From contig NC_134455.1 of NCBI RefSeq assembly GCF_047948215.1, positions 301,214,147 to 301,278,146 on the forward strand: a stretch of 64,000 nucleotides of DNA, given 5' to 3'. Below the pieces are notes generated by a model. It was not told where the DNA came from and ran no database searches. It saw nothing but the letters and a program-made list of their open reading frames with translations. The translations under genes were made by a program, and so were the position numbers. Numbering within the stretch: the first letter of the stretch is position 1; each line of letters opens with the position of its first letter. This document shows, piece after piece, positions 12,220-25,870 of the stretch. Source of the stretch: Lycorma delicatula (taxonomy: Eukaryota > Arthropoda > Insecta > Hemiptera > Fulgoridae).

Positions 12220-13429
12220 CTGAAAAATTCTGTTCTTTGACAAGAATTGAAAGGTTTTTTTTTAAATATAATAAGTCATAATTATGATTTCAAAGGGCAA
12301 GAAAAGTAAATCCTGTTATTTTTTGTTCGGATACAAGAACAAATTAACACAGAAAATCCAAAGAAAGAGTTCAAGTACGATAACTAAGTTTTTGATTAAG
12401 ACCGAGTTGTGAAAAAAACATTATTCTCAGCAATAAAAAAAAAAAACAATTTTAAACAAGCCGAAGTAGATTAAAACTATACAAACTTAGTATCGTAAAA
12501 TTAATTTTATTTTACATTATTATTTTTGTAATTAATCCAAAAATTTCGTTCAAAAAATTGAAAATACATCGATTTAGGTTTTTTTTTAAATGTATAACTA
12601 TTTTGGCGTTTTTTAGTAAAAATTTTAAATATAACGAGAGGACCCCTAGCTGCTCCGCAACGATAGTAAATAAAATAACTTAAATTGTTATAGATAATTA
12701 CTTTGTGGTTCATAAGACTTCCTTCCAAATAAAATTAGCTGTGCGTCGACCATAAGGTTTCATTTACACTTTTTTAGAAATTGAGTGATCAAAGTCGGTG
12801 TGGGCTTATTTGATGTTGATTGAAATGGTGAGTATTTTATGATCAATGCGAATTGTGTATCTTAATTAGATGCTGAGATATCTCAATTTGAATGCCATTT
12901 AAACACAAAGCTATTAAGGCTTTGAGTACGATAAATTCTATGTTCCCTTAAAACTAATATCATAATTGAGTGAGCGTACTCAGTGTACGAGTATGTTGGT
13001 TATCTTTGGTCTGATTTAATCAGTATTTTAATACCCAACGAAGTCTAACCAAATAAGTAACTGAGTAATTGTGAAAAAAACTTATATTTTTTTTAGATTA
13101 TAAATTTTTTTAATATATAGATTTTAGAAATTTAATATGTATACTCGTGCATATTTCTCCTTTATTTTTTGAACTGCAAACCGTTAAATATTGTTTAACT
13201 AAGTTTTTCTTTGTTTGGTTTATACGTTAAAATTTACTGATAAAAAAAATAAAAACGTAGATTGAACGTCGGAAGGAGTATTACACCTATTATGTTGTTT
13301 CATAATGAAATTGAATCATTTACTCTTTTCATGGTTTTTCATTCTCGCTAACGTGTTACTACATAACTGCAAATTACCGTACAACTATTCTTACTGCTTT
13401 CATAATCAAAGTAGGCTAAATTTCGATCT

Positions 13430-14335
13430 ATTTATTTTTTATTTGTCTCAGTCATTTGTCTGGTTTGATACACTCTCCCGGATTCCCCATCTAGAGCCAG
13501 TCGTTTCATTTCGGTATACCCTCTACATCCTACATCGCTAACAATTTGTTAGTCATCCCCTTTTATGTGTTTAATTGCTTCAATTTCTTTGTATACACAC
13601 TCTACCTCATCATCATCATGGGAACTTGTAGGCTTATGCACGTTAATAATCGTTGCCGACTTAGGTTTTGATTTTATCCTGATTCATTGATTCTATCGCT
13701 AAACTGTTTGAAATACTTTACTCTCTTCCCTATCTTCTTGCTCATTACGAAACCTCCTCCTACCTGCTTTTTATTTGACGCTGAGTTAATTATTCTAAAA
13801 TCATTTGATCAAAAGTCGTTCTGCCTCTAACTAGCGAGCCTCGCTAATACCAAATACAACTACATTTGATCTACTCGTTTTTCTCTTTAAATTTTCCAAC
13901 CTACTAACCATTTTTAAACTTCTAACATTCCACGCTCCGACTCGTAGAATGTTAATTTTAATTTTCTGGTGACCGCTTCCTTAGTAGTCCCCACCCCAAG
14001 TTCCTATCGGGAGACTAGTTTACTTCCAGAATATTTTACCAAGGAAGACACCTCAATCTTTGTAACATGAAAATGCAGAGAGCTATAGTTTTTTAGGAAA
14101 ATTTTGTAGTTTTCCATTGCTTTCAGCTGCGTAGTACTAAAAAGATTGAGCAATGTTGAAAGTCTTTCTGATCTACACCCTTAAAAGCTACTGAATGAGC
14201 TGCCGCTCTCTTTCGGGAATCATACCTTAGTCTGGCTCTCAACTGATATCACTCCGATATGATTGAGTCTTCGGTCCAGCTACTCTGTATCACTGAGAAC
14301 TCAAACCCCTCACCATCGGCAAGACCTAATGATTT
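13430..14335 (-). mobile_element. internally deleted RTE/CFDP2-like LINE (5' UTR, endonuclease start, 3' end)
   Basis: Read on the minus strand. About 14335-13980 is a GC-richer leader that I take to be the element's 5' UTR. About 13945-13550 translates as the start of an APE-type endonuclease: WNVRSLK, then VVVFGISEAR at about 13835-13860. A TAG at 13831-13833 follows, where a Trp is usual. Further on, with frameshifts, come SKKIGKRVKYF and HDDDEVECVYKEIE. At about 13540 the sequence jumps to the element's extreme 3' end (13430-13540: cgaaatgaaacgactgg, then catcaaaccag or its variant, then aaatgactga). That end is shared with the plus-strand LINE ending at 50118. The rest of the endonuclease and the whole reverse transcriptase are missing. 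The element is dead. The family name is from memory of typical members (often labelled craniofacial development protein 2-like). Confidence 0.75.
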
Positions 14336-15410
14336 ATTCAAGAAGTCTGTTTCTATTATCAAATTTAAAATAATTTTTTTTAAGAAATATAGTTTTTATT
14401 ATTATCATTACTCACAGATCTCAGTACTATATAGACAAAATTTATTCATTTGTTCCCGATAATCGTGAAAACTACTGAACTAATCATTACAAAATTTTAA
14501 CTGCAACTTTTGTATAGCCTCCGTTTACAGCAATTCAAATCTCCTCACTAATCTCACTAGTATACAAATCAGAAATCAAAAATCGTAACAATAAATAACT
14601 AGAGCTTCCTTTACTAAAATTATTTTCACTGTCAACATCGTCTATATTAATCGTTGTTTATGTCAATATGTACGTCTTCAAAAAATTATTATCTGTTTTA
14701 CTAAATTAAACTAATCTTCTAATATCGGTTGATTTTCGAGAACCCATCCTCATGCGAACAAAGTAACAGTCTGTGCAGATTTATACATACTGAACTAAGA
14801 AGTTCCATCAGGGTAATCCACATATATAATTGACATAGATTAAACTTTCAATTTGGTCTTAATATTTTTCACAACGTCTAGGTCACCAAGTTCACAGGTA
14901 GGAAAAGAACTTCTGAGGCTACTAATTTATGATCGTAGACAATATGAATTTATTATACCAGAATGTTCTCAGACACAAAAAACAACGTATACGCTCGGCT
15001 GAATGTTGAGTTTAATCTTCGATTTTAAATCAGTCTTTGATTAAATTTTTATCATAAAATTTACTATTTGAATGATACTCGAATAGGTAATATATTTAAA
15101 ATATGTATTCATGGCAAAAAGATAAAATGGAATGATGAAATTTCTGGACTTTGCTGTGCTGGGAGCAAAATATTTCTTGAATAACTTCAATATCCTGATT
15201 TCATTAAATATTTAGTTTTGGGAACATCTTTTTTATTCGGCGGTAAGTTGTGGCTAACAATAACTAAAATAATTACTAAATGACTATTTCCAAGTTCTGA
15301 AAGTTCTATACGCATACAGCGCAGGTAAAGCCGCGACGAGGGATATATATATACATATATACTCGTATATCCATATATACGAGTCTATGAAATCAGGAGT
15401 AAAAACTACT
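14336..15410. other. AT-rich non-coding DNA
   Basis: No gene recognised. A small TA-rich hairpin lies near 15345-15385 (atatatactcgtatat pairing with atatacgagt). Confidence 0.6.
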
Positions 15411-15680
15411 TGTGCAGCTTGTTTTTGTTCAATAATTTGATTACGAGAAGCTGAGCAAATACTTTACAATTGTACTCTTTTTTTATACACTGTTAAATTG
15501 AATAGGAATTATATTACCATTTCTTACCAGTTTAATTTTTTTTAAAAGACTGCTGATATTAACTCCTTTTAAAGTAAAATATTCCTACTCAATTTAATAG
15601 TGTATAAAAAAAGGGTACAATAGTAAAGTATTTGCGTAGCTTCTCGCAGTCAAAACATTGGCCATAAACAAGCTTCACAA
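15411..15680. mobile_element. fold-back (long inverted repeat) element
   Basis: Left arm 15411-15509 and right arm 15581-15680 are inverted copies of about 100 bp each, by eye around 80% identical, separated by a 71-bp AT-rich spacer. Anchor pairs on the left arm, each with its complement on the right: gagaagct, gcaaatacttta, ttgtac, ttatacact, ttaaattga and aggaat. No coding frame. The architecture is that of a fold-back or MITE-type DNA element or an inverted duplication; no clear target-site duplication was seen. If transcribed, it would form a long imperfect hairpin. Confidence 0.8.
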
Positions 15681-17107
15681 CACAACACCTTCAAGAACAA
15701 ATAAGTTTTCAAATTCACTAATGATGTCAAACATTTGTAGTATATGAAGACTACAGCCTTCTATTATGATTTATTCGACTTCGATTCCCTCGAAGTCTTA
15801 TAGAACATAAATCTTACTCCATTTAACAAAAAAACAAAACAAACTTCATTATCTTTACTTTGTAAGTGTAGATTTAAAAATGTATTTCTTATGTATGGAA
15901 TATTTCAGTTTTAGAATTAGATCCATTTATTTCGTGGATTTGTAATTAAAACATTACTAATGAAATGTATTGTGCAGAGAAGTATTTCATTAGATATTCT
16001 CTTTTTAAATTAATATTATTGTACGAAACAGAAATAATTCATTTTAATTCAAATTTTACAGAAATCTGATTATTTATTTAATAGCATAGCATTATGCCAT
16101 TAATAGCATTAATGGCATAGCTGTTTACTAGAAAATTTTCTGAAAACTATAACAAATAATCTAATTAACTAAAATTTAAGTTAGGAAAAAGATTCCAGAA
16201 AACAACTCGACAGTCAATTGAAAAACTAATGTTGGTTAGTATTTAGTGTTTTTATTTTGGTAAGCGATATTAGTAATATTTTATTATCATTAATAAGATT
16301 CTGTCTCCTTACTTTTTGAACGAGTATGTATGAAAAAAAAGTAGACATTGTATTTATGGACGGATAATATTTTAGTAAGTATGGCAAGCTTCTTCACTAC
16401 ATTGATCCGAAATATATTTTGTTGATGTAATAGACCACAGATAAAAATATCCCATGTAAACAAAACTATAACTTCACAGAAATTTTAATACATTATTGTT
16501 TCATAACGTAAAATTTTATTGCACTTCTCATCCAGATGATCATAATACTCACAGCATGCAATGATCAAGTACCGGATAAAATATAACACAACGAGTTTTC
16601 AGAATTTGACGTATTACAATATTAATTAAGTTGCTACTGATTTCAGTTCATCCGTGTAAAGAACAGATAATATGCACTTAGGAACATATCAGTGATTACA
16701 TAATTGTTAAAACCAGTTATAAATTTACAGTACTTATTGTACGTATTTCAGTTCCATGCATTTAATAAACATTATTATTAAACACATTGCTCGCCAATTT
16801 ATCGTGTTTTAAAAATTGTCTTTCCCAAAACGTTTAAATAATTTTTTTAAATAAAATTGTTATGTTTGCTTTAGTGTTTATTATTTTATGCTATTTTAAT
16901 GTTTTAAGTATATTTAATATTTTATTATTTTCCAATTTCCGCCTGCTATCACAAAAGTAACTTATATCGTTACTATTCAAAAATATGTGGAGAAAGAAAA
17001 ACTACTACATGTCTGAGATTCGATTACACATCTCAGGGACGAGTAAATTTGGTGAGATTTAAAACAAATTGTTAGGCATTTTGTTAATGACATTAAATAA
17101 AATATCA
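15681..17107. other. AT-rich non-coding DNA
   Basis: No gene or repeat family recognised. A short 11-bp-arm hairpin (atgccattaat, attaatggcat) lies at 16094-16118. Confidence 0.6.
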
Positions 17108-17215
17108 AATATTAGAAAACCTCCATGGCTAAATGACAGTGTATCAGCCATTCATCCGAAAGTTTTCGGGTTTGAATTCGAGTGAGGGATTAAATTCGTT
17201 GCAAGTTTTTGAAAA
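17108..17215 (+). mobile_element. tRNA-like SINE-B fragment, diverged
   Basis: The sequence around 17120-17180 reads like a decayed tRNA-derived head: gtgtatcagccattcatccgaaag, then a B-box-like ggtttgaattc (17169-17179) followed by gagtgagg. It aligns by eye with the heads at 26410, 34360 and 38515. The A-box region is degenerate and no tail or target duplication is visible. Confidence 0.45.
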
Positions 17216-20200
17216 GATTGACGCAGATTTTTTTTTAAATTCGTGATCCTAAATACTTATCTAAAGATTACGTAAGAAAACTTTAAGGAATATTTTTTAT
17301 AGCCGGTGGTAGGTGGCCTTGTGGGAGAAGTATTTGAATATGACCTTACCGCGTTCATAAAACGGTGATAAGAAAAAAGGCTTACAATAAAGTTGTATTT
17401 CTGTTATTTTAGCGACTCAAAAACTGGCTAAAATACTTATCGCCATTTGAAGACAGGAATACTTGTGTAAAATTGTTGTTCTGTAATTATAATTAATAAA
17501 ACATTAATATTTATGAGTAATTTTATGAATTAATGTAGTAGTGATAGGCTGTCTGTTTTATGAAAGTATAACGTGATTAAAAGAATTAAATAGGCTGTTA
17601 AAATTATGGCAAGGATGAAAAATGAACGTTAATGAAGTTTTGGAAAGACTGCCCGAGATAATGAGGCAGTTGACAAATCTTCGTGAGTAGTTCAGGACTG
17701 TGATTAATGAGTACATTCGTCTGTATCAAAGATCAGAACACTGAACCAGTTGTAACTTTTGGTAAGAATTATAATTCATTTTTGACAACCTGGAAAGAGT
17801 TAGTGTATATAAAACAAATTTACGACTTTGTTGTAATTCTTTATAAATAAAACAATATAATTATGAAGTCTTAAATTTCTTCCAGGAAAGGTTTTTTTTC
17901 TAAAAAAGAGAGATTAACGATAAAGATATTCATTCAAGAACGACTAATTTTAGTATTTATTTTCTGTTATTTTATTTAAAGAGATTTTCTATGAATTGAA
18001 TTTTCTACACATTTTATAAGAAACCTTTGTTTATTTATTGGAAATTTAAAAAAATTAATTTGGTAGCGAACCTAAACAAGCATCTTATTGATTCCATTTA
18101 TTTGGATTTTACAGAGTTTCTTGAAAACAACAAAAGACACATTCTCTGAGACCTTGATCCAATTTTTCAGTTCAAAAGGCATAAAATATTGAGTCCCAAG
18201 AATTTCAGTAAGGGTTAAAATTATAAAGACTTAAAAGTATAGACTTATAAAATTATATTAAAGACTGATTTTATGTAACGGCTAGCGAAATAGTTTGCTC
18301 TGATTCTTTTCCGGGGATAATTTTAGCAAAATAAATTTAACAATTTTATTACTAGCAATGTATTACTCTGCTAGTTCTACAAATGATTATCATACGTAAG
18401 GATCATGCAAAACGTACGCACGTTCTCAAATATGCTGACCTATACTTATTTATTTTATAAAGATAAGTTCTTCTCTCATTTTTTGAAGTTACTATTTTAC
18501 ACTCTTTTCTGTCACAAGCTAATTTTCTGATACTTACAAAAATATTATTTCCTTCAAACACATTGCTAGTTTTTTGCCTATAAAATTTTACTGTTTTACA
18601 GAATACAGTTCTCTTTTTTGCCCATCCCGCGATACTTATGCATTGTTATTTTGCGCTATTGTTGATATTTGGCTTTTACATCCCCTTATAATACAAAATT
18701 TAAATAAATGATTATTTATTTGTTGCTCTGATATCTTCTGTATTATAATTCGTAGATTTCTTCAAAACAGATCGCATATTGATTTTATTCTACATTTGGC
18801 TTGCGCATCATTACTGATGAAATTGAATCTTAATAAGGCGTTCCTTAATAACAATGAAATATTGAAGGTGATTTTACTTCAATCATTTTTGCATTTAGTT
18901 TATCTAATTTCATAATTGTAATTTAAAGAAAAAAAAACGAAAAACTACAGAAGAGTTTTTTTTCATACTTTTTAATCTAACTACTTTAATCCAACTAGAT
19001 TTGAATGTCAATTGAAAATTTCTAAAAACAATTTTTTAAATGAGCCTTATGAAGGCCGGATGATAAAGTCTCTTATCATTTCCCTCATTCAATTTGGACA
19101 TTTTTGGGCCAACATTTTTTCAACAATTCCTATTGGTAATTAAAAATAGCTATTTTAGTTGGAAATGAAATATATCGATAGGTCTATGAAAGAAAACATA
19201 CCTTATAATAAAAGGTGATATAACAGGTTTAAAGTAATATTTAAAAAAATAAAAAACGGTTTAAATATTAGTGCTAGATTTAGACTAACATTTCACGTAA
19301 GGCCTGGCGATGTGTAATAACTTTAGTAAGAAAATGTTGCTCAGCGGCTTGTTTTACGAGCTCAGCACATAAAAGTAGTTCCCAAACTTAATGTGTTAAC
19401 AGTAATTTGCTTTTTATAGCAGCTATCATACCTTTAATTATAAATGTCTTTTCATCCAGATCCTAATAGTGAGTTTAATAACTACTTTCATTTTGCTCAA
19501 AATCTCTCTCAGTTTGTTAATTTCGGTCCCATCATTACCAACAATAACGCCAATTCTACAGTATTACTATGAAATTTCGAAAAATGAAAGGATAATTTTT
19601 ACTTTTGGTTACAGTTGTTTACCTAGGGCCTTAACGTTATTTTTCTTGAAATAGAGATGCTGATACTGCAGTATTTTATTTGAGAGAGGTAACGGTCAAT
19701 ATTCTCTGCATTTCAACATTAGATTTAACACTACTACTATCTAGGCTACAAAATTTCTGAAAGCTAGACGAAAAAATCCTAAGAATCAACTTGTGAAAAT
19801 GGAAGATTATTTTTTATGGTTCTTTTTAAATACGATGAGGAACGCTATTTTTAGGTCATTACTAGGGAAAATAAAACACATACACTATTAAATTGCGTTT
19901 TGTCTTAAACTGGTATGTGGTGTTTAAGGAAATGATAGAAATTATTTTCTGTGAAGAATGTTTCCCACCGTATAATCGCAACCATAATGCAATATAAAAT
20001 TAATTATAGAATAAGCTGAAATAGCCAAATTAATCGAAAATATTATTAAACTGCTATCAGGTTATTAAAGTTAAGGTATATACGTAGTATTGAATATTAA
20101 AAGAATGGATTTACACGAAGTGTCGTGTTTTCTTAGAAGCTTTCCAAAATAAGAGATTAATGGAAACCCAAAATTGTGCTTCAAAAAGCAAATTTAAACT

Positions 20201-22013
20201 GAAATTGGTTAAAAGTCCTCCCTACTATCAGAGAAGTAACGTGATAAAAAAATTACTAACTATTGATTATGTTAATTTTACAAATAGTAATAAGTATATA
20301 GATATTGTAACTTTTGTTTACATAAATTTGAAAGTCTCTACTTGAAACTCATCATCCACAAGTTGGCCACAGAATAGGTGAATTTTAAGTCGATTGTGTT
20401 ATTTTAAATAAATTTTATTTTAATAAAGAAAATATGAAAATTTATATTAATAAAATGGCAATTAAATAACTTTAAAAACAACAGTACATCACGGCGAATG
20501 TGTAAGGTCAGATAAAGTATGAATTTAGTTTACCATGATGTGGGCAAGGATTGTAAATTTGCATTACGTAATTCTGCTAATTAATACTGATTCGAAGCGA
20601 TTTTATAATTTTATATTCTAATCTATTTTATATTTCATTTTACTGATTAAACAAAAATAAAAAAATAAAATATTTTGTCATTCTTAATTTTGTTACGTTT
20701 TGATTTTTGGGAATAAAAGATACTGTCTCAAAAAAAACATAGCTAACAGCACAAATAATGGCAATTAAATGAAAATTTTATTAAATTCTTATTTTGTTTT
20801 AATTTATACTCTTACAAATGTATGGGCTATAAAATTATGTATATTTTGTGTACAGGTTAAAACCGTTTAATTAGTTGTTAATGTTTAAATCTTTAGAAAG
20901 TTCGCCAAAAATCAGAAAAATGGACATCTTTGTATCTCTCATCTCACTATATGGACCTGGAACGGGTTAAAGAGAATTATGTATAATGCTTTCCTCTTTT
21001 TTTGAAGAAAAAGTTTACGATTATTTAAAATACAACAATATATTGTTCTATTGTCTTTATTTACAGTCTTCATAAAAACACTGAACGTAATTAATGGTTT
21101 TAAATCCTCAAATAACAATCTTATTTTGATATATAATACACACTCTCTCTATGAGTGCGTGTATTTTGTATTGAGAGAGACAGAGATTTTTTATTCTTTA
21201 AATAAAGTAATATAAAAATGTAGGTTGTGACTTTTAAAATTATAACGTAAATAATAAATATCCTTCAATATCAAAACTACGGTATCTGTTTTTAATGATA
21301 AATAAACAGATAAAATTTCCTTGGTAAAAACAGGAATTTATGACTTCTTGAATGAAGCATAAAAACAAAACTTTCTTAGATATCTCAGTCAAAGTTTTAT
21401 TTAAAATATATAGTAAAGTTGTTAACTGATTTAATTTTACTTATTCGGGAGTAAGAAGATTAATCATTCGTTTAGATTGAACAACAAAAGATCTGTTGTA
21501 TAACAATGCAGTACTATGTTGTGTGCGTTGTATATTACTTGAAATTGTATAGTATAAATGTCATGTATGTGAACTACTCCATTAAACAAAATATGAATAT
21601 AAGCGGATGTATTGATATATTTAATAATGGTATGTTAACAATTCTAAAATAAATTTCTTTATCTATTTAATTTTTAACCATTTGAAATCTGTATAATATT
21701 GGTATTCTACGGTTATGAATTTAAGCTCTACGAAGAAACCTGAAATTAATTAAATTTGCAATGGATTCCATTATTTGCCGTGGTAGAGAGTTATAAACAT
21801 TTACAAAGTTGTATGTGATGGATATTTTAAATTTTAACCCATTTATGTTCTTGCTTTATGTGTAGTACATAATTTACATTAAGGTTAAGAATGTTTCTCC
21901 AAAGTGCTGCATTTTGGTTACTTGTCTTACCTCCTTTAAAAGCATCTCGGATGTAATGATAGTGTTTCAACGCATGTTATGAAGAAACATACATAATGTT
22001 TGTTTATGAGTAT

Positions 22014-22054
22014 GTGTGGGTGTGTGTGCGCGCACACACACACACACACACACG
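22014..22054. repeat. (GT)n(CA)n palindromic microsatellite
   Basis: A gtgtgggtgtgtgtgcg stretch switches at a cgcg centre to a run of CA units, so the two halves are complementary. Simple repeat with hairpin potential. Confidence 0.88.
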
Positions 22055-22809
22055 TGAATGTATAAATATGTATACACGCCCATACATATGAACGCGCTTG
22101 TGAATGTAAATAAATGTAAATATAATTTATAATTTATATTTTATGCGTCGAAAATTTTTTCCGAAATACCTTTATTTCTGAATCATATATTAAATACATT
22201 TATCAGACAGCATAAAATATTTACCATTCTACAGCTTTATCGGGCTAGGAATCTCATTAATGACAGTTATTATAGTTATTTTCTAACCGACATAATTTTT
22301 TGTACAAAAATTACAAGAATTTTAGTTACAAATATTCATCAACGCAGATAAAATGTGACGGATAAAATTATTTAACACAATAAAATAAAATACATACTAA
22401 GAAAAACCGGTTTCAATATATGCATTATGAAAAAAAAATTATTAAAATTTAAGTTGTTACCAACTTAAAAGCAAACAATTACCAGCAAATTATTAACTAT
22501 GAATTTGGGCACTTCAAAATATAAAAATTAAAAAACTGAAAATAAAAAATAACTAAATAACTTAAAATCGATAATTAATTTTATTTAGAATATTCCCTTA
22601 TTATTAATAATAGTGGATAGTCTATAAAAATATCTAAGTAATATCAAAAAAGGCCGTTCATGAAAACATTTAGTAAAGAAAATTATATGTAAATAGGTAC
22701 AAAGATTATTATTATCGAATTGGAACTAAGGCGCCCTTTTGAATAAAATAGTATATATTGCTCTATTAAGCTTCGGCCGTAAACAATTCAGTGTAATTTT
22801 TTTTTTTTA

Positions 22810-22890
22810 ATTTATGACCGACTTTATAGATTATTCATTTTGACACAAAGATCTGTGATTTCCTATTTCGAGCGATTTGTTATAAATCTG
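22810..22890 (+). repeat. diverged short repeat, copy 1
   Basis: About 80 bp starting at a T-run then ttatgaccgactttatag resembles 25967-26047 (ttattaccgactttagaat) in the same orientation, including the following ttattttga(c/a)acaaag and tctgt segments. Identity by eye is about 70%. Family unknown. Confidence 0.45.
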
Positions 22891-23040
22891 GTTTTCTTAA
22901 CAATTCACATAAAAAAGTAATTAGAGTGTCAGAAAGACATCAAGCTATCTACTATTACTCTATAATACCACATGATGATGATAATAAAATATGCTTTTCA
23001 ATTGTTTATTTAGACCTTGTAATTCTTAGGATTAAAAATA

Positions 23041-23098
23041 TTCACACGCGCGTGCGCGAGCGCGTGTATATGCGTTTTATATATATATATATATATAT
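23041..23098. repeat. CG-rich and (TA)n microsatellite
   Basis: A cacacgcgcgtgcgcgagcgcgtg stretch followed by a run of about ten TA units. Simple or low-complexity repeat. Confidence 0.85.
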
Positions 23099-25059
23099 TT
23101 GTTTTGAAAAAAATAAAAACGTGAATGAAGAGGAACGACATAAGGGACTATTTCTACCTGAGGTATGGCACTCTGGCATAAAGTAATATGTTTTGTATTT
23201 TATTCTCAGTTTCCGTATAAATATTTTTATAGTTGTAATTGAAATGCAATGAATATCAGACGATAAAAGCATATACATATAAATATTTATGCTAAAATAA
23301 TCTGACAATAAGCAATTACAAGGATAATATATGGAGTAACCAGAGAAACCGTTTCTACAAAATGTTAAAAGAAATCAGACATGTGGTCGAACTAAAAGCC
23401 TTCTATTTTGTTAAAATAGATAAAAAAAATATATTTTTATAATAAATAAATAATATATCCTTCACACTTTTTTTACAGAAATTATATATCAGCAAAATGG
23501 TTTTATTAGTTAAATAGATTCACTACAAGCCACTTTTTTAACTACCATGCAAACTGGACGCAATCATTAATAAAATTAAATTCAGTAGGTGTAAAATTCT
23601 TCAACTTGCATACCGATATGAAACCATTTATTATACCGTATTTATATGTCCTGTGCATTTATATTACAAGGTACTAGATCTCGTGTTTTTACTACTAATT
23701 TCAGTAACGACTTTAATTTAGTTCCGTAAGATTGGCCGAATAAAACATAAAAATATAAGTTTGCTGGTTTTTGAATTTAAAACAAGTAATCTTTTTGTAA
23801 AACGGGGATAAACTTTATCGCTATAAATTGATAATAAAATAATTTTATACTTGAGTTTTAAGCTCGTTGAGCTTCCCCAATTTAAGAAATAATCAGTAAG
23901 AGGAAGTAAAAAAAATGTGATGAATAGTAAATTGCATCAGCTTGGGATCAATATCACATTCTTTTATTTTTCTGGCGATATTAAAAAGAAAAGAATAAAA
24001 AGAATGGATTTCAACTAACTTCTTTAGCTACAATATTTACTGATACCGTTAATATTATTATTTCATTTTGTAACTTTGTGCTGAAAATAAAACACAGAAA
24101 TTAAAAAATTGGCTCCAAAAACATAAATAACATTTTACATAATTGTAACAAGAGTCTGGAAAAAAATATTTGTATGAATCGCAAATAAATTAGCCACAGA
24201 GTGTTTAGAAGTTAATTAAGAAGATAAAAAATAAATAAATGCTATCCCATATTATTATTTCATCATTTCTGTTATAAAAGAGAAATATCCTACAACTGAG
24301 CCTAAAATTTTATCGATAAACCGATAAATGTCAGGACTAACCACAAACAGGAATTTTTCATTACCGGATTATTTATGGATAAAAATTAAATTTTATAACT
24401 AAAATCCATACCTTTACATAAAAAATAGTACTATTAACTAAATAATAATTAATATTCATTTTGTCTTCCGTATTGTTATTTTTTTTTAAAGGGTTCTGGA
24501 TTCAAATACTGGTTGAGATTGGCAGTTTTACTTTCTTAAAGATTAATTACTTCTCTGTTACAAAAAGTAAAAGAGTAACTGTAGTTGTCGTCAGCCTATT
24601 ATTGTTCTACATTCGTAAATAAGTACTGGTATTTTGTAACAGTTGCACGTAAAACTACGAGCTTTAGAATACCTTGATGACAATTTCTTTTATTCAAATT
24701 TAAAATGAGAAATATTTGAAGAATGATAATCCTTTCACGGAAGAGGATGTGGCATTTAAAATCGGTAACTCATAGGGAACCATAAGATAATTTAATTCAT
24801 AATAATCACGTGAAGAGAGGTCCCCGACAAAAACTCCTTATTAAAGCATACATCTGATATATACGAAAGGCACTTGCATAAGTAGTCAAAGTAAAAAATT
24901 CAATACTACTTAACTAAGCACTAGATATAAATCACAGGAAAAAAACCAAAATAAAAGCAGTCATCAATACCAATATGTGAAAACAAACCTGTAGGTTAAA
25001 CAAATAATTGTCGGTTAATAAAAATAGTTTTAATTTGTAGACTATCAAAGTGACGACTA

Positions 25060-25870
25060 CACAGAGACAGTCACACTGTGTTCCCACTCCTAGGTTCCTT
25101 CTCCTGGTCACTCCTCGGGTTACATCTCCCAGGTCTCTTTCATCTTCCAAGCTCAGCGTATGGAAACGTTTTATTCGACTGATGTCATCACTGTTGTCCA
25201 ATACATTTACTGTCAGAAAATTTACATATTTGTCTAACCTCTGTTTCTGCTGTAAGCTAATTTTTTTATCTATTCGTGAACAAAAGGTAATCCTTGATAG
25301 CCATGAATTTCTCTATCCCTAACAAACCAAGGCGCTTTAGTTATTGTCCTCACCAATTTATTATGAAATCTTTGACTTATTTCAGTATTGGTATTATTTG
25401 CTGTACTCCATAGCTGTATCCCATACGTCCACATATATTTAAGGATAACTCTGTAGATCAGCATTTTATTATATAACGATGGCTGCACAGCAACCTGTTT
25501 AATTCCCTATACTTAATGTTAAGCTGTGGACTTCTACCACGTGGACCTTTTTCACGTCAAACAACGATCCACGTGTAAGCCAAATTACCGTACCCGATCT
25601 ATGTGAGAGATGTAGGATACCATTCAGGTGGACCCGTGGACAATCATCCTTCTCATCTTAAATGTCACATGGCTCGATTTGTTCTGATCGTCATTTTTCA
25701 TTTTGTCAGCCACGCGCAGATCTTGTCTAACATTGACTGTAGTTTAATAGAGGTTTGATTCGGATTACGATCGTCCGCTACGATTGTCGTGTCGTCTGTA
25801 AACTATGCGAAAAGGATATAATTCGGCAAAAATAGTAATTTGGATCCCTTTCGTGCATTTTCCCATTTTC
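25060..25870 (-). mobile_element. Jockey-like LINE pseudogene (reverse transcriptase palm to C-terminus)
   Basis: Read on the minus strand. The active-site box is FTDDTTIVADD; both Asp codons survive (complement of 25791-25796). It is followed by NPNQTSIKLQSMLDKICAWL. A TGA replaces the Trp usual after that. Then, in other frames, come a GLHVDR element and the conserved C-terminal block at 25488-25270 containing YNKMLIYRVILK and WTYGIQLW, followed by APWFVRDREIHGYQGLP. A last in-frame piece near 25200-25120 (LDNSDDISRIKRFH type) matches the usual Jockey ORF2 end. At least four frame breaks or stops, so inactive. The endonuclease and the first half of the reverse transcriptase are absent: 5' truncation, as is typical of target-primed insertion. 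Confidence 0.82.

Larger units (their letters stand above)
10201..13429. other. AT-rich non-coding DNA with hairpin and microsatellite
   Basis: No gene recognised. Contains the near-perfect hairpin at 10717-10772 and a compound TA/GT/TA microsatellite at about 12178-12219. The frames at 12507-12728 (minus) and 13305-13541 (plus) show no protein motif; the second overlaps a minus-strand LINE end. Confidence 0.6.
17216..25059. other. long AT-rich stretch without recognisable genes
   Basis: Almost 8 kb in which I see no gene, LINE motif or tRNA-like box. It contains a GT/CA microsatellite at 22014-22054, a CG/TA-rich microsatellite at 23041-23098 and a diverged short repeat at 22810-22890. All frames (19469, 20160, 22926, 23042 and the minus frame from 25201) are short, low-complexity or simple-repeat-derived, or overlap the LINE end that follows. 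Confidence 0.6.

Noticed and set aside
23041..23308. Overlapping frames on both strands (22926-23186 and 23042-23308)
   Set aside because: They run through a CG/TA simple repeat and have no protein motif.
25050..25322. 90-codon plus-strand frame
   Set aside because: Overlaps the minus-strand Jockey-like relic, which explains the sequence; no motif in the plus frame.
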